From the NCBI GenBank assembly GCA_023954175.1, contig JAMLIM010000010.1:1-64000 (forward strand): 64,000 nucleotides of DNA, given 5' to 3'. Shown here in pieces: positions 27,290 through 36,515 of the stretch. This DNA comes from Rhizobacter sp. (GTDB taxonomy: Bacteria > Pseudomonadota > Gammaproteobacteria > Burkholderiales > Burkholderiaceae_C). The position numbers and the translations under genes are program-made. Every line of letters starts with the position of its first letter. Positions within the stretch are counted from its first letter, which is position 1. The notes beneath the pieces were generated by a model that searched no databases, was not told the DNA's origin, and was given only the letters and a program-made list of their open reading frames with translations.

Positions 27290-27616
27290 GAAACGATTCT
27301 ATAGAGATGGATTCACCCTTGCGCGTATTGCACATGTTGCGCCAAATTGGCCGCGATCAAGTGCCGAAATGCATCATGCAGGCCTCTCTTTTCGCGCCGC
27401 CTTGACAGCCACCGGAGCGCTGCCGAGAATGCCTGCGCCTTCGGCGGGCGCTGCGCGAGGGCGAAGATGGCCGCCGCAGCGCGGACTGCCCGGGCCCCGC
27501 TTGACGCGGGTCAGCCGAGGCGGCCGGAAAACTTGCTAGAGTTCCGTGCGGCTCGAAGGTTGCTCGCAAGCGACCACCGCGATCGCCCTCACCGCCCACG
27601 CCGCTCCCCATTCCTC
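27290..27616. other. 327-nt divergent promoter region between clpS and the acyltransferase
   Basis: No gene is seen here. The frame of the acyltransferase is open upstream to 27347, but the sequence there is Arg/Ala-rich and without a family match. The region holds a plus-strand sigma-70-like promoter (27402-27430) and GC-rich self-complementary sequence downstream of it, for example around 27431-27450 (GCGCCTTCGGCGGGCGC). The AT-rich end near 27295-27315 probably serves clpS. Confidence 0.6.
27402..27430 (+). promoter_or_regulatory. Predicted sigma-70 promoter for the acyltransferase operon
   Basis: A perfect -35 TTGACA at 27402-27407 is followed after exactly 17 nt by GAGAAT (27425-27430, four of six matches to TATAAT). 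Transcription from about 27437 would give a leader of roughly 180 nt before the acyltransferase ATG. Confidence 0.45.
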
Positions 27617-28534
27617 ATGCTTGGTTTCCTGCCGCCCCTCATGCGGGGCCTGATCGCGCTCACCCTGCTGGTGGTGAACACCCTGTTCTGGTGCGCCATC
27701 CTGTTCGCCGTGTCGCTCGTCAAGCTGGCCTTGCCGATGCACAGCGTGCGTGCGCGCATCGACCCGTTGCTCAACGCGATCGCGACGCAATGGATCGCGT
27801 TCAACAGCGTCTGGATGCGACTGACGCAGCCCACGCAATGGGATGTCGAGGGGGTAGAGGAATTGCGCTATGCGGGCTGGTATCTCGTCAACTGCAACCA
27901 CCAGTCCTGGGTCGACATCTTCGTCCTGCAGCACGTGCTCAACCGGCGCATCCCGTTGCTCAAGTTCTTCCTCAAGCAGCAGCTCATCTATGTGCCGGTG
28001 ATCGGCCTGGCCTGGTGGGCGCTCGACTTCCCCTTCATGCGGCGTCACTCGAGAGCGGCGTTGCGTGCGAACCCGGCGCTGCGCGATCAGGACCGCGAGA
28101 CGACGCGCCGCGCGTGCGAGAAGTTCGCCCTCGTCCCGACCTGCGTGATGAATTTTGCCGAGGGCACGCGCTTCACGCGCGCCAAGCACGCCGCGCAGTC
28201 CTCGCCCTATCGCCACCTGCTCAAGCCCAAGGCAGGCGCGCTCGCGCTCGCGCTCAACGCGATGGGCGAGAAATTCCACTCGCTGATCGATGCGACGATC
28301 GTCTACCCCCAAGGGGCGCCGACGTTCTGGCAGTTCCTGTGCGGCCGAACCGAGCGCGTGGTCGTGCGGATTCGCCAGCTCCCCATCCCGCCCGAGTTCG
28401 CCGCCGGCGACTACACCGGCGACGCCGCTTTTCGCTCCACCTTCCATCAGTGGCTCGCGCGCTTGTGGGAAGAAAAGGACGCGCAGATCGAAGCGCTGCG
28501 GGCTGCCGAGACGCATGGCGCCCCATCGGCCTGA
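27617..28534 (+). CDS. Lysophospholipid/1-acyl-glycerol-3-phosphate-type acyltransferase
   Basis: A 305-residue membrane acyltransferase of the PlsC superfamily. After an N-terminal membrane segment (LIALTLLVVNTLFWCAILFAV) it has the catalytic block NCNHQSWVDIFVLQ at about residues 92-105 (HxxxxD), then the acceptor motif FAEGTRFT at about 178-185. The DFPFMRRHSRA and KAGALALALNAMG segments match the YihG subgroup of E. coli acyltransferases, which adjusts phosphatidylglycerol-type acyl chains; the subgroup assignment is inferred from memory. The first ATG giving a good membrane N-terminus is at 27617. It is transcribed divergently from clpS and probably with the following hydrolase. Confidence 0.88.
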   Translation: MLGFLPPLMRGLIALTLLVVNTLFWCAILFAVSLVKLALPMHSVRARIDPLLNAIATQWIAFNSVWMRLTQPTQWDVEGVEELRYAGWYLVNCNHQSWVDIFVLQHVLNRRIPLLKFFLKQQLIYVPVIGLAWWALDFPFMRRHSRAALRANPALRDQDRETTRRACEKFALVPTCVMNFAEGTRFTRAKHAAQSSPYRHLLKPKAGALALALNAMGEKFHSLIDATIVYPQGAPTFWQFLCGRTERVVVRIRQLPIPPEFAAGDYTGDAAFRSTFHQWLARLWEEKDAQIEALRAAETHGAPSA

Positions 28535-28600
28535 CGCCGGCGCGGCGCGGGGTGCACGCAGCCCTCGTTCCCGCGTGCGCAATCATTCAATCGCCCTGCG

Positions 28601-29785
28601 ATGACCGAAGTTCTCCTGACGCTGCTGGTGATCGCAGCCCTGCTGTGGTTCTTCGTCGCGCGCTGGCTGGGCGGCGCGGACATGCGCCGCTGGGACGCGG
28701 GCGATGGCCGTGAACAGCGTTTCGCCAGCGACGACGAGGGAGGCGCCGAGCAGCGCGCGGTGCTCGACGCGATCGGGCGTCTTCTGGCGGACATCAAAGG
28801 CGTCCCCTTCTCACGACGTCTGGCGCAGGTGCGGCTCGCCATGGACGCGCTGTCGCAAGAGCGAGACTTCGGCGCGACACGCTTTCGCCCGGTCGACGCC
28901 GGCGGCGTGCCCGCCGAATGGGTGCTGGCACCGGGCGCCGATCCGGCGCGGCGCACGCTCTACATCCACGGCGGCGCCTACACCGCAGGCAGCCCGCGCA
29001 GCCACCGCAGCATCACCGCGAGGTTTGCCGAGATCACCGGCGGCGCGGTGCTCGCGATCGACTACCGGCTGATGCCCGAGCATTCGCGCCGCGCCGGCAT
29101 CGACGACTGCCGCAGCGCCTACCGCTGGATATTGGCGCATGGCCCGGACGGCGCCTCGCCGGCGACGGCAGTGTTCGTCGCCGGCGATTCGGCCGGCGGC
29201 AACCTCACGCTGTCGCTGATCGCCTGGGTGCGCGACGCCGGCCTGCGCGCGCCCGATGCGGCGGTCGCGCTCTCACCCTCGACCGACTCGACCCTCGGCA
29301 GCCCGAGCCTGAAGGCCAACCTTGCGACCGACCCGATGCTCGGGCCCGTGTTCGGCTACCTCGCGCGGATCCCGCGCTCGGCCTTGCTGTTCGGTGCCTG
29401 GCTGAGCAGCCGCGTGCGGCCGAGTGATCCGCTCGTCTCGCCGCTGATGGGCGAGTTGTCGGGCCTGCCGCCGCTGCTGATCCAGGCCAGCCAGAACGAG
29501 ATGCTGATCGATGACGCGCGTCGCTACGTCCACAAGGCGGCCGCCGCAGGCTCGCCGGTGCGCTTGCAGACGTGGGCGCACATGGTCCATGTGTGGCAGA
29601 TATTCGATCCGGCGCTGCCACAGGCGCGCCAGGCCTTCGACGAAATCCGCAAGTTCATAGAGGCCGCCGCACCGGTGGGTGGCGCGGTGCGCACACGCAC
29701 CGACGACGGCACGGCAATGGAACCCGGGTCACGAGGCGACAGTCGTGCCGCCGGCCACGGCACGGCACAATCAGGTATCGCCTGA
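28601..29785 (+). CDS. Alpha/beta hydrolase of the hormone-sensitive lipase type
   Basis: A 394-residue esterase-like protein. An N-terminal hydrophobic segment (VLLTLLVIAALLWFFVARWL, residues 4-23) suggests membrane anchoring. The oxyanion motif is HGGAYTAGS at about 126-134 (HGG(A/G)), the nucleophile elbow GDSAGGN at about 192-198, and the acid and His are expected near PPLLIQASQNEMLIDDAR and WAHMVHVW toward the C-terminus. This pattern defines family IV (hormone-sensitive lipase) carboxylesterases acting on short-chain esters. The start ATG at 28601 lies 66 nt after the acyltransferase, so a role in lipid turnover is plausible, but the substrate is unknown. It ends with a hydrophilic tail. 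Confidence 0.87.
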   Translation: MTEVLLTLLVIAALLWFFVARWLGGADMRRWDAGDGREQRFASDDEGGAEQRAVLDAIGRLLADIKGVPFSRRLAQVRLAMDALSQERDFGATRFRPVDAGGVPAEWVLAPGADPARRTLYIHGGAYTAGSPRSHRSITARFAEITGGAVLAIDYRLMPEHSRRAGIDDCRSAYRWILAHGPDGASPATAVFVAGDSAGGNLTLSLIAWVRDAGLRAPDAAVALSPSTDSTLGSPSLKANLATDPMLGPVFGYLARIPRSALLFGAWLSSRVRPSDPLVSPLMGELSGLPPLLIQASQNEMLIDDARRYVHKAAAAGSPVRLQTWAHMVHVWQIFDPALPQARQAFDEIRKFIEAAAPVGGAVRTRTDDGTAMEPGSRGDSRAAGHGTAQSGIA

Positions 29786-29807
29786 GCCGCCCCGATACGA
29801 CCTCTTC

Positions 29808-30449
29808 ATGCCCGATTCCTCGCCATCCACCGAAGCGCCAGCCGACTTGCCCGCAGCGCCTGCAGCGGCCCCAGGGGCACCAGCGCCGGTTACCGCGCCG
29901 ATGACGGCCGCAGAATGCGGACAGGCGCTCAAACAGCGTTGGCCCGCGTTGTTCGCGGGGCCCGCGAAGCCGATCAAGCTGCGCATTCAAAAGGACATCC
30001 AGGCGCGCGACCCCGGCGCGTTCACGCGCTCGGTGCTTTCGGGTTTCCTGCATCGTCACACCGGCAGCACGTCCTACCTGCTCGCAATGGCCAAGGGCGG
30101 GCCGCGCTTCGACCTCGACGGCAAGCCGGACGGCGAAGTCAGCGAGGAGCATCGCAAGGTCGCGGCCGACGAACTGGCGCGTCGCCGTGCGAACCAGACC
30201 GCGCGGATCGAGCTCGAGCAGCAGCAGCGTCGCAATCGCGCCGGGCTGCTGCGCGACTTCGAGCGCACGACGCTGACGCGGGCCAACTTCTGCGCGCTCA
30301 AGGGTGTCGCCGAAAGCGAACTCGACGGCCTGCTTGCGATCGCGCGCGAAGAGGCCGCGCAGGCGCCGCTGCCACCGCGCGAGCGGCCCCCGGCCGCGCG
30401 GCGAGAACCGCGCGCGCACGAAGCTCGCGCCCGGCGGCAGCGCGCCTGA
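29808..30449 (+). CDS. ProQ/FinO-family RNA chaperone
   Basis: A 213-residue RNA-binding protein. The FinO/ProQ domain spans about residues 35-135: CGQALKQRWPALFAGPAKPI, LKLRIQKDI-type segment (here IKLRIQKDIQARDP), then FLHRHTGSTSYLLAMAKGGP and RFDLDGKPDGEVSEEHRKVA, all hallmark motifs. A long basic helical region follows (ARRRANQTARIELEQQQRRN) and a C-terminus very rich in Arg, Pro and Ala, which should add RNA affinity. The N-terminus is a Pro/Ala-rich disordered stretch of about 30 residues. Such proteins stabilise mRNAs and pair small RNAs with targets. The ATG at 29808 is 23 nt after the hydrolase stop; a longer frame upstream overlaps that gene and was rejected. Confidence 0.92.
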   Translation: MPDSSPSTEAPADLPAAPAAAPGAPAPVTAPMTAAECGQALKQRWPALFAGPAKPIKLRIQKDIQARDPGAFTRSVLSGFLHRHTGSTSYLLAMAKGGPRFDLDGKPDGEVSEEHRKVAADELARRRANQTARIELEQQQRRNRAGLLRDFERTTLTRANFCALKGVAESELDGLLAIAREEAAQAPLPPRERPPAARREPRAHEARARRQRA

Positions 30450-30566
30450 ACCCAAGTACACTGCGCGCCTGTGTCCGGCGCAGCGTGCCATCGGCACGCG
30501 CAGCAGCCGTGAAACGCCCGCGCCCTGCGCCCCGCCCCGCCTCTCCGGGCGACCCACCGATCCACC

Positions 30567-31256
30567 GTGCACAACGCTCTGGCCACCGCCGAACAGCCCC
30601 TGCCCGCGCCCACAACGCCCGCGGTGATGCGCGCCACGGCGCTTGCAGGGCAACGCGGCGAGCATGCCCTCTTCGAACGGCTCGAGCTCGCCCTCGCACC
30701 CGGCAGCGTGACCTGGCTGCGCGGGCGCAATGGTTGCGGCAAGACGAGCCTGTTGCGGCTGCTGGCCGGCCTTGCGACACCGCTGGCGGGCGAGATCGAA
30801 TTCGGCGGTGCTTCGCTGCGGCGCGCCGGTTCGACATGGCGCAAGGGGCTCGTCTATGTCGCCCACCACAGCGCGCTGAAGGACGACCTGACGGCCGGTG
30901 AGGCGCTGCGCTTCCTGGTCGAGCTGCAAGGCGCGCGGCCCGACGCGGCGGCGCTCGACGCCGCCCTGCAGCGCATGGGCGTAGGCGCCAGCCGCAGTGC
31001 GCCGGTGCGTACGCTGAGCCAGGGCCAGCGCCGGCGTGTCGCCCTTGCGCGGCTCGCCTTGACGCTGCAGGCCCCGCTCTGGCTGCTCGATGAGCCCTTC
31101 GACGCGCTAGATGCGGCCGGCGTCGCAGCGCTCAATGCACTGCTCACGGAGCATGCTGCGCAGGGCGGCGCGACATTGCTGACGAGCCACCAGCCTCTCA
31201 GTCTCGCGACGCCCGTGCCGCAGATCTTCGATCTCGATCGTCATGGCGTCGCATGA
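30567..31256 (+). CDS. ccmA: Heme ABC exporter ATP-binding protein CcmA
   Basis: CcmA is the ATPase that, with CcmB, releases holo-CcmE from CcmC during System I cytochrome c maturation. The 229-residue model has Walker A GRNGCGKTS at about residues 54-62, the ABC signature LSQGQRRR at about 150-157 and Walker B LWLLDEPFDALD at about 172-183. It begins with GTG. CcmA proteins are usually about 205-210 residues, and the homologous part starts at MRATALAGQRGEHALF, so the ATG at 30627 is an equally good start; neither has a strong ribosome binding site. It is the first gene of the ccm operon, 117 nt after proQ. Confidence 0.93.
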   Translation: MHNALATAEQPLPAPTTPAVMRATALAGQRGEHALFERLELALAPGSVTWLRGRNGCGKTSLLRLLAGLATPLAGEIEFGGASLRRAGSTWRKGLVYVAHHSALKDDLTAGEALRFLVELQGARPDAAALDAALQRMGVGASRSAPVRTLSQGQRRRVALARLALTLQAPLWLLDEPFDALDAAGVAALNALLTEHAAQGGATLLTSHQPLSLATPVPQIFDLDRHGVA

Positions 31257-31368
31257 AGGTCTTGCGCTGCCGCTGGGTGAATGCCTTGCGCATGCCCCGC
31301 GCGCCGAACGGCGCGTGGACCACCGGTCCCGCCGCCACGTCGACGGGGCCACGCCCCGCGGACGCCAC

Positions 31369-32037
31369 ATGAGCGGCGTCTTCGGCACCGTGCTGCTGCG
31401 CGACCTGCGTCTCGCGTCGCGCCGGCGCATCGACGCGCTGCAACCGCTGGCGTTCTTCGTCGTCGCACTCAGCATGTTCCCGCTCGGTGTCGGCCCCGAA
31501 CCGCAGATGCTGCGCGAGATCGCGCCCGGCATCGTCTGGGTCTGCGCGCTGCTGGCGTCGATGCTGTCGGTGAACGCGCTCTTCGCCGGCGATCTGGTCG
31601 ACGGCTCGCTCGAGCAGATGCTGCTCGCGCCTGAGTCGCCGATCGCCCTCGTCGCTGCCAAATGCTGCGCGCATTGGCTGCTTTCGGGGTTGCCGCTGAT
31701 CGTCGCCTCCCCGCTCGTCGGCGTGCTGTTCGGCCTGTCGGGGCAGGCGCTCGCGACGCTCGTCATCGGTCTGCTGCTCGGCACCCCCATCCTGAGCCTG
31801 CTCGGCGCGCTCGGCGCCGCGCTCACGCTCGGGCTGCGCAGTGGCGGCATGCTGCTGATCCTGATCGTGCTGCCGCTGGCGACGCCGGCCCTGATCTTCG
31901 GCGCCGGGGCGGTCGGCACGGTCGAGGCGGGGCTGTCGGCGGCGGGACATCTTTCGCTGCTCGGCGCGCTGTTGATCGCGACCGCGATCGGCGCGCCCTT
32001 GGCCACCGCCGCGGCGCTGCGCATCTCGACCGAATGA
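31369..32037 (+). CDS. ccmB: Heme exporter protein CcmB
   Basis: A 222-residue inner-membrane protein with six predicted helices and the normal CcmB length. The start MSGVFGTVLLRDLRLASRRR is typical; the frame is open back to 31243, but that portion overlaps the end of ccmA. The family signature LFAGDLVDGSLEQMLLAPE at about residues 63-81 is clear, as is KCCAHWLLSGLPLIVASPL. With CcmA it forms the ABC-type complex of cytochrome c maturation. It lies 112 nt after the ccmA stop and 10 nt before ccmC. Confidence 0.95.
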   Translation: MSGVFGTVLLRDLRLASRRRIDALQPLAFFVVALSMFPLGVGPEPQMLREIAPGIVWVCALLASMLSVNALFAGDLVDGSLEQMLLAPESPIALVAAKCCAHWLLSGLPLIVASPLVGVLFGLSGQALATLVIGLLLGTPILSLLGALGAALTLGLRSGGMLLILIVLPLATPALIFGAGAVGTVEAGLSAAGHLSLLGALLIATAIGAPLATAAALRISTE

Positions 32038-32047
32038 GGGCGCCAGC

Positions 32048-32806
32048 ATGAACGACTCGAACCGCCTGCGCCTCTACACCTTCGCCGCGCCTTCGCGCTT
32101 TTATGCGCTGACCGGCGCGCTCGTGCCGTGGTTCTGGCTTGCCGCGCTGGGGTTCACGATCGCGGGCCTCTACATGGGCTTCTTCGTCGCGCCGACCGAC
32201 GCCACCCAGGGCGAGGCCTACCGCGTCATCTTCATCCACGTGCCTGCTGCCTGGATGTCGATGCTGCTGTATCTGGTGATGGCGTTCTGGGCCGGCATTG
32301 GCTGGGCGTTCAATGCGCGGCTGGCGTCGATGCTCGCCCGCGCGATCGCGCCGACCGGGGCGATGTTCACCTTCCTCGCGCTGTGGACCGGCGCGTTCTG
32401 GGGCAAGCCGACCTGGGGCACCTGGTGGGTGTGGGATGCGCGGCTCACGTCCGAGCTGATCCTGCTCTTCCTCTACCTGGGCTACATCTCGCTCGTCAAC
32501 GCGATCGACGACACCCGGCGCGCCGACAAGGCGGGCGCGCTGCTCGTGCTCGTCGGCAGCATCAACGTGCCGGTGATCTACTTCTCCGTCAAGTGGTGGA
32601 ACACGCTGCACCAGGGCGCGACGATCAGCATGACGGCGGCGCCGAAGATGGCCGCGACGATGCTCACCGCGATGCTGTTGATGACCCTGGCGTTCTGGGC
32701 CTACGCCTTCGCGGTCGTCTTCACCCGGACACGCGCGATCGTGATCGAGCGCGAAGCCCATGCCGGCTGGGTGGCGTCCCTCGCGCATGGGAAAATGAGC
32801 GAATGA
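32048..32806 (+). CDS. ccmC: Heme transporter CcmC
   Basis: CcmC presents heme to the chaperone CcmE on the periplasmic side of the inner membrane. The 252-residue protein has six predicted helices and the tryptophan-rich heme-handling motif [17 protein letters not shown] at about residues 122-138. Conserved His residues flank this loop ([10 protein letters not shown] at about 61-70 and [10 protein letters not shown] at about 182-191). The start is ATG at 32048, 10 nt after ccmB. The stop overlaps ccmD (ATGA). Confidence 0.96.
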   Translation: MNDSNRLRLYTFAAPSRFYALTGALVPWFWLAALGFTIAGLYMGFFVAPTDATQGEAYRVIFIHVPAAWMSMLLYLVMAFWAGIGWAFNARLASMLARAIAPTGAMFTFLALWTGAFWGKPTWGTWWVWDARLTSELILLFLYLGYISLVNAIDDTRRADKAGALLVLVGSINVPVIYFSVKWWNTLHQGATISMTAAPKMAATMLTAMLLMTLAFWAYAFAVVFTRTRAIVIEREAHAGWVASLAHGKMSE

Positions 32807-32979
32807 ACTGGAACAGCGCGGCGGACTTCTTTGCGATGGGGGGCTACGGCCTCTACGTCTGGGGCTCGTATGCGGCAGCGCTCGCGCTGATGGCGATCGA
32901 GCCCTTGCTTGCGCGGCGCCGGCTGCGCCTGGCGCTGCAGGATGCCGCCCGGCAGGGCGCCGCCAGAGCCGCCCGATGA
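32803..32979 (+). CDS. ccmD: Heme exporter protein CcmD
   Basis: A 58-residue single-helix membrane protein. CcmD stabilises the CcmABCD complex and helps release holo-CcmE. The sequence reads [20 protein letters not shown], then the helix [16 protein letters not shown] and a basic C-terminus ([21 protein letters not shown] begins after it). The motif [15 protein letters not shown] is the family signature. It starts inside the ccmC stop (ATGA) and its own stop overlaps the ccmE ATG. It is small and easily missed, but position and motif make it secure. Confidence 0.95.
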   Translation: MNWNSAADFFAMGGYGLYVWGSYAAALALMAIEPLLARRRLRLALQDAARQGAARAAR

Positions 32980-33437
32980 AATCGCGTCACAAGAAGCTCG
33001 CGCTGATCGGCGCGTTGCTGGCCGCGGTCGGCATTGCGACGGCGCTCGTGCTGAACGCCTTCCAGAGCAACCTCGTGTTCTTCTTCTCGCCGACCCAGGT
33101 CGCCGCGCATGAAGCGCCGACGGCGCGCACGTTTCGGCTCGGCGGTCTGGTGGAGGCGGGGTCGCTCAAGGTCGATGGCACCCATGTCCAGTTCGTGATC
33201 ACCGACACCGCAAAGATGGTGCCGGTGCGCTTCGAAGGCATCCTCCCGGACCTGTTCAAGGAGGGCAAGGGTGTCGTCGCGCAAGGCCAGTTGCACGACG
33301 GCGTCTTCGTCGCCCGCGAGGTGCTCGCCAAGCACGACGAGAACTACATGCCACCCGAGGCGGCCGAGGCGCTCGAGCGCGCGCAGCACGGCGACCCGAA
33401 GCTCGTGGAATCGATGCCCAAGGAGGCTGCCAAATGA
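32976..33437 (+). CDS. ccmE: Cytochrome c maturation protein CcmE (heme chaperone)
   Basis: CcmE carries heme covalently in the periplasm and passes it to CcmF. The 153-residue protein has a basic cytoplasmic start ([10 protein letters not shown]), one membrane helix (about residues 9-28), and the OB-fold domain with [36 protein letters not shown] and the heme-binding site [13 protein letters not shown], in which His120 is the covalent ligand and Tyr124 the axial one (E. coli His130/Tyr134). The start overlaps ccmD (ATGA) and the stop overlaps ccmF (ATGA). Confidence 0.97.
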   Translation: MKSRHKKLALIGALLAAVGIATALVLNAFQSNLVFFFSPTQVAAHEAPTARTFRLGGLVEAGSLKVDGTHVQFVITDTAKMVPVRFEGILPDLFKEGKGVVAQGQLHDGVFVAREVLAKHDENYMPPEAAEALERAQHGDPKLVESMPKEAAK

Positions 33438-35419
33438 TCCCAGAGATTGGCCACTTCCTGCTCTGGCTGGCGCTCGGCGTTTCGCTCGTGCTCGGCGTCG
33501 TGCCCCTCGCCGGCGCTGCGCGCGCGCGCAGCGACTGGATGGCGATCGCGCGGCCGGCCGCGGCCTGGCTCTTCGTCTTCGTCTCGCTGTCGTTCGTCTG
33601 CCTCACCGCCGCGTTCGTCGGCAACGACTTCTCGGTGCTCTACGTGGCGTCGAACTCGAACAGCGCGTTGCCGCTGCCGTTTCGCATTGCCGCGGTCTGG
33701 GGCGGGCACGAAGGTTCGATGCTGCTCTGGCTCCTGATGCTGTGCGGCTGGACGCTCGCGGTGGCGCGCTTCAGCCAACGCCTGCCGTTGCCGGTGCTGG
33801 CGCGCATCCTGGCGGTGATGGGCTGGCTCGCGGTCGGCTTCCTGCTCTTCACGCTCGTCACCTCGAACCCGTTCGACAGGCTCTTCCCGGCGGCCGCGGA
33901 TGGCCGTGACCTGAACCCGCTGCTGCAGGACCCGGGCATGATCTTTCACCCGCCGATGCTCTACATGGGCTACGTCGGTTTCTCGGTCGCCTTCGCGTTC
34001 GCGGTCGCAGCCCTGATCGGCGGCACGCTCGACGGCGCGTGGGCGCGCTGGACGCGGCCGTGGACGACGGCGGCCTGGATCTTCCTCACGATCGGCATCG
34101 CGCTCGGCAGCTGGTGGGCCTACTACGAGCTCGGCTGGGGCGGCTGGTGGTTCTGGGACCCGGTCGAGAACGCATCGTTCATGCCGTGGCTCGTCGGCAC
34201 CGCGCTGATCCATTCGCTCGCCGTGACGGAAAAGCGTGGCGCGTTCAAGTCCTGGACGGTGCTGCTCGCGATCATGACGTTCTCGCTCTCGCTGCTCGGC
34301 ACCTTCCTTGTGCGTTCGGGCGTGCTGTCGTCGGTGCATGCGTTCGCGACCGATCCCCGGCGCGGCCTGTTCATCCTGGCCTTCCTCGCGATCGTGGTCG
34401 GCGCCTCGCTCGCGCTCTACGCGTGGCGCGCGCCGAGCGTCGGCCTCGGTTCGCGCTTCTCGCTCGTGTCGCGCGAGACGCTGCTGCTCATCAACAACGT
34501 GCTGCTCATCGTCGCCTGCGGCGCGGTGCTGCTCGGCACGCTCTACCCACTCGCGCTCGACGCGCTCGGGCTCGGCAAGATCTCGGTCGGCCCGCCCTAC
34601 TTCGACACCGTCTTCGTGCCGCTGATGGCGCCGCTCGTCGTGCTGATGGGCGTCGGCCCGCTCGCGCGCTGGAAGGAGGCCCAGGTGTCCGACCTTGCGT
34701 GCCGCCTGCGCTGGGCGGTCGTCGTCGCCGTGGTTGCGACGCTCGCCACCAGTTGGGTCGCGGGCCACTTCTCGGTGCTTGCGGGTGTCGGCCTGCTGCT
34801 CGCATTCTGGGTCGTCGCGTCGACCGCGACCGATCTCTGGGAGCGGGTGCGCCCGGCCGGCGGGGTGCGCGCCTCGGTCTGGCAGCGGCTGCGCGTGATC
34901 CCGCGGGCGACGATCGGCATGATGGTCGCGCACCTGGGCATCGCGGCGTTCGCGTTCGGCGTCACGATGGTCAAGACCTACGAGGTCGAGCGCGACGTGA
35001 AGATGGCCGTCGGCGATACGACCGAGATCAACGGCTATACCTTCACCTTCCAGGGCGTGCGCGATGTCGCCGGCCCGAACTACAACGCGGCGCAGGGGCT
35101 GGTCGTCGTCACCCAGGGCGGAAGCGAAGTGGCGCAGATGCGGCCCGAGAAGCGTGTCTACCGTGTGCAGACCAGCCCGATGACCGAAGCGGCGATCCAG
35201 ACCGGGCTGACGCGTGACCTGTACGTCTCGCTCGGCCAGCCGACCGAGGGCGACGCCTGGATCGTGCGCGTGTACTACAAGCCCTTCGTCTCGTGGATCT
35301 GGGGCGGCTGCCTCGTGATGGCGCTCGGTGGCTTTCTTGCCGCGAGCGACCGTCGCTACCGACTGGCGAGGCGCGAGCAACGCGCGGACGCGCACGCCGC
35401 CGGACGCGCGGCCGCATGA
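33434..35419 (+). CDS. ccmF: Heme lyase subunit CcmF
   Basis: CcmF with CcmH and CcmI attaches heme to CxxCH motifs of apocytochromes c. The 661-residue polytopic protein has about 15 membrane helices. The tryptophan-rich heme-handling motif [18 protein letters not shown] is at about residues 236-253, and the conserved [12 protein letters not shown] at about 90-101 and [14 protein letters not shown] at about 397-410 are present. The last 150 residues form a periplasmic domain with a closing membrane helix ([20 protein letters not shown]). Start and stop overlap ccmE and ccmG by 4 nt each, so translation is coupled along the operon. Confidence 0.97.
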   Translation: MIPEIGHFLLWLALGVSLVLGVVPLAGAARARSDWMAIARPAAAWLFVFVSLSFVCLTAAFVGNDFSVLYVASNSNSALPLPFRIAAVWGGHEGSMLLWLLMLCGWTLAVARFSQRLPLPVLARILAVMGWLAVGFLLFTLVTSNPFDRLFPAAADGRDLNPLLQDPGMIFHPPMLYMGYVGFSVAFAFAVAALIGGTLDGAWARWTRPWTTAAWIFLTIGIALGSWWAYYELGWGGWWFWDPVENASFMPWLVGTALIHSLAVTEKRGAFKSWTVLLAIMTFSLSLLGTFLVRSGVLSSVHAFATDPRRGLFILAFLAIVVGASLALYAWRAPSVGLGSRFSLVSRETLLLINNVLLIVACGAVLLGTLYPLALDALGLGKISVGPPYFDTVFVPLMAPLVVLMGVGPLARWKEAQVSDLACRLRWAVVVAVVATLATSWVAGHFSVLAGVGLLLAFWVVASTATDLWERVRPAGGVRASVWQRLRVIPRATIGMMVAHLGIAAFAFGVTMVKTYEVERDVKMAVGDTTEINGYTFTFQGVRDVAGPNYNAAQGLVVVTQGGSEVAQMRPEKRVYRVQTSPMTEAAIQTGLTRDLYVSLGQPTEGDAWIVRVYYKPFVSWIWGGCLVMALGGFLAASDRRYRLARREQRADAHAAGRAAA

Positions 35420-35946
35420 AGCGCTGGAAGTTCATTGCGCCGCTTGCGCTGTTCGTCGTCCTGCTCGGCTTCCTCGCCGTCGGGCTGAACCTCGATCCGC
35501 GCGAAGTGCCTTCGCCGTTGATCGGCAAGCCGGTGCCCGCCTTCGAGCTGCCGCGACTCGACGACCCGACGCAGACGATCAGCAAGCAGGATCTGGCAGG
35601 CAAGGTCTGGATGCTCAACGTCTGGGCCTCGTGGTGCGTCGCCTGCCGCGAGGAGCACCCCTTGCTGGTGGAGTTCGCACGTCGCAATCTGGTGCCGATC
35701 TACGGCCTCGACTACAAGGACGAGCGTGCCGACGCGCTGGCGTGGCTGGCGCGGCTGGGCAACCCTTACCTCGCGTCGCTGTCGGATACCAAGGGCCGCG
35801 TCGGCATCGACTTCGGCGTCTATGGCGTGCCCGAGACCTTCATCATCGACAAGCAGGGCGTCATCCGCTTCAAGCATATCGGCCCGCTGACGCCCGAGGT
35901 GTTGAAGGACGAGATCGAGCCGCTGATCAGGCAGCTCAATGCGTAG
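35416..35946 (+). CDS. ccmG: Thiol:disulfide interchange protein CcmG/DsbE
   Basis: A 176-residue membrane-anchored periplasmic thioredoxin that keeps apocytochrome or CcmH cysteines reduced for heme attachment. The N-terminal anchor is IAPLALFVVLLGFLAVGLNL. The active site is WASWCVACREEHP (Cys74/Cys77), and the CcmG-specific acidic active-site region GLDYKDERADALAWLARLG and the cis-Pro loop YGVPETFIIDKQG follow. The start ATG overlaps the ccmF stop (ATGA); the longer upstream frame lies inside ccmF. The stop overlaps the ccmH start by 8 nt. Confidence 0.96.
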   Translation: MKRWKFIAPLALFVVLLGFLAVGLNLDPREVPSPLIGKPVPAFELPRLDDPTQTISKQDLAGKVWMLNVWASWCVACREEHPLLVEFARRNLVPIYGLDYKDERADALAWLARLGNPYLASLSDTKGRVGIDFGVYGVPETFIIDKQGVIRFKHIGPLTPEVLKDEIEPLIRQLNA

Positions 35947-36469
35947 CGCGGCGCTGGCCTGGATGCTGGGCGCCCTGCTGGCGCTGCTGCCGATATTCGC
36001 CGTTTCGAAGGAGGCGGCACCGGCCGCTGCCGATCCGGCGCTCGAGGCGCGCACGCTGGAGATCACCGGCGAGTTGCGCTGCCTCGTGTGCCAGAACCAG
36101 ACCATCGCCGATTCGCATGCCGACCTGGCGGTCGATCTGCGCGAACAGGTGCGCGAGAAGCTGCGCCACGGCGAAACCAAGGCCCAGATCCTCGACTACA
36201 TGACGGCGCGCTACGGTGACTTCGTGCTCTACCGGCCGCCCGTCAAGAGCAGCACCTGGCTGTTGTGGTTCGGGCCGCTCGTGCTGCTGGTGTTCGGCCT
36301 GACCGGGCTCGCGCTCGTCCTGCGGCGGCGCAGCCAGCTCGGCGCCGATCAGTTCGAGCCGGACGAGGACGACGACGCCCTTGCGTCATCCACGTCATCC
36401 ACGTCATCCACGTCATCCACTTCACCCACCTCACCCACGCCGCCCATGCCCCCCGCGTCAGGCCGATGA
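35939..36469 (+). CDS. ccmH: Cytochrome c maturation protein CcmH (CcmL type)
   Basis: CcmH is the short thioredoxin-like reductant of apocytochrome cysteines in the heme-ligation complex. The 176-residue protein has a signal peptide or anchor (LAWMLGALLALLPIFAVS), the redox motif LRCLVCQNQTIADSHADLA with Cys48 and Cys51, and the signature RYGDFVLYRPPV at about residues 91-102. A membrane helix follows (WLLWFGPLVLLVFGLTGLAL). The C-terminus is odd: an acidic stretch DEDDDAL runs into a Ser/Thr/Pro repeat coded by a 9-bp tandem repeat. Family members are usually about 150 residues, so the tail is an addition in the predicted cytoplasmic end. Confidence 0.94.
   Translation: MRSAALAWMLGALLALLPIFAVSKEAAPAAADPALEARTLEITGELRCLVCQNQTIADSHADLAVDLREQVREKLRHGETKAQILDYMTARYGDFVLYRPPVKSSTWLLWFGPLVLLVFGLTGLALVLRRRSQLGADQFEPDEDDDALASSTSSTSSTSSTSPTSPTPPMPPASGR
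36386..36439 (+). repeat. 9-bp tandem repeat at the 3' end of ccmH
   Basis: Six 9-bp units with consensus TCATCCACG begin at 36386; the first three are identical, the fourth differs at one base and the last two have diverged. Each adds Ser-Ser-Thr or Ser-Pro-Thr. The unit length is a multiple of three, so slippage would alter tail length without a frameshift. Confidence 0.85.
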
Positions 36470-36515
36470 GTGCGCCAGCGCCGCCCGGCGACGGGTGCGG
36501 ACCGAATCGAATCCG

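Noticed and set aside
33344..35395. 683-codon minus-strand frame opposite ccmF
   Set aside because: Antisense to ccmF with shadow composition (His/Arg/Glu/Asp rich).
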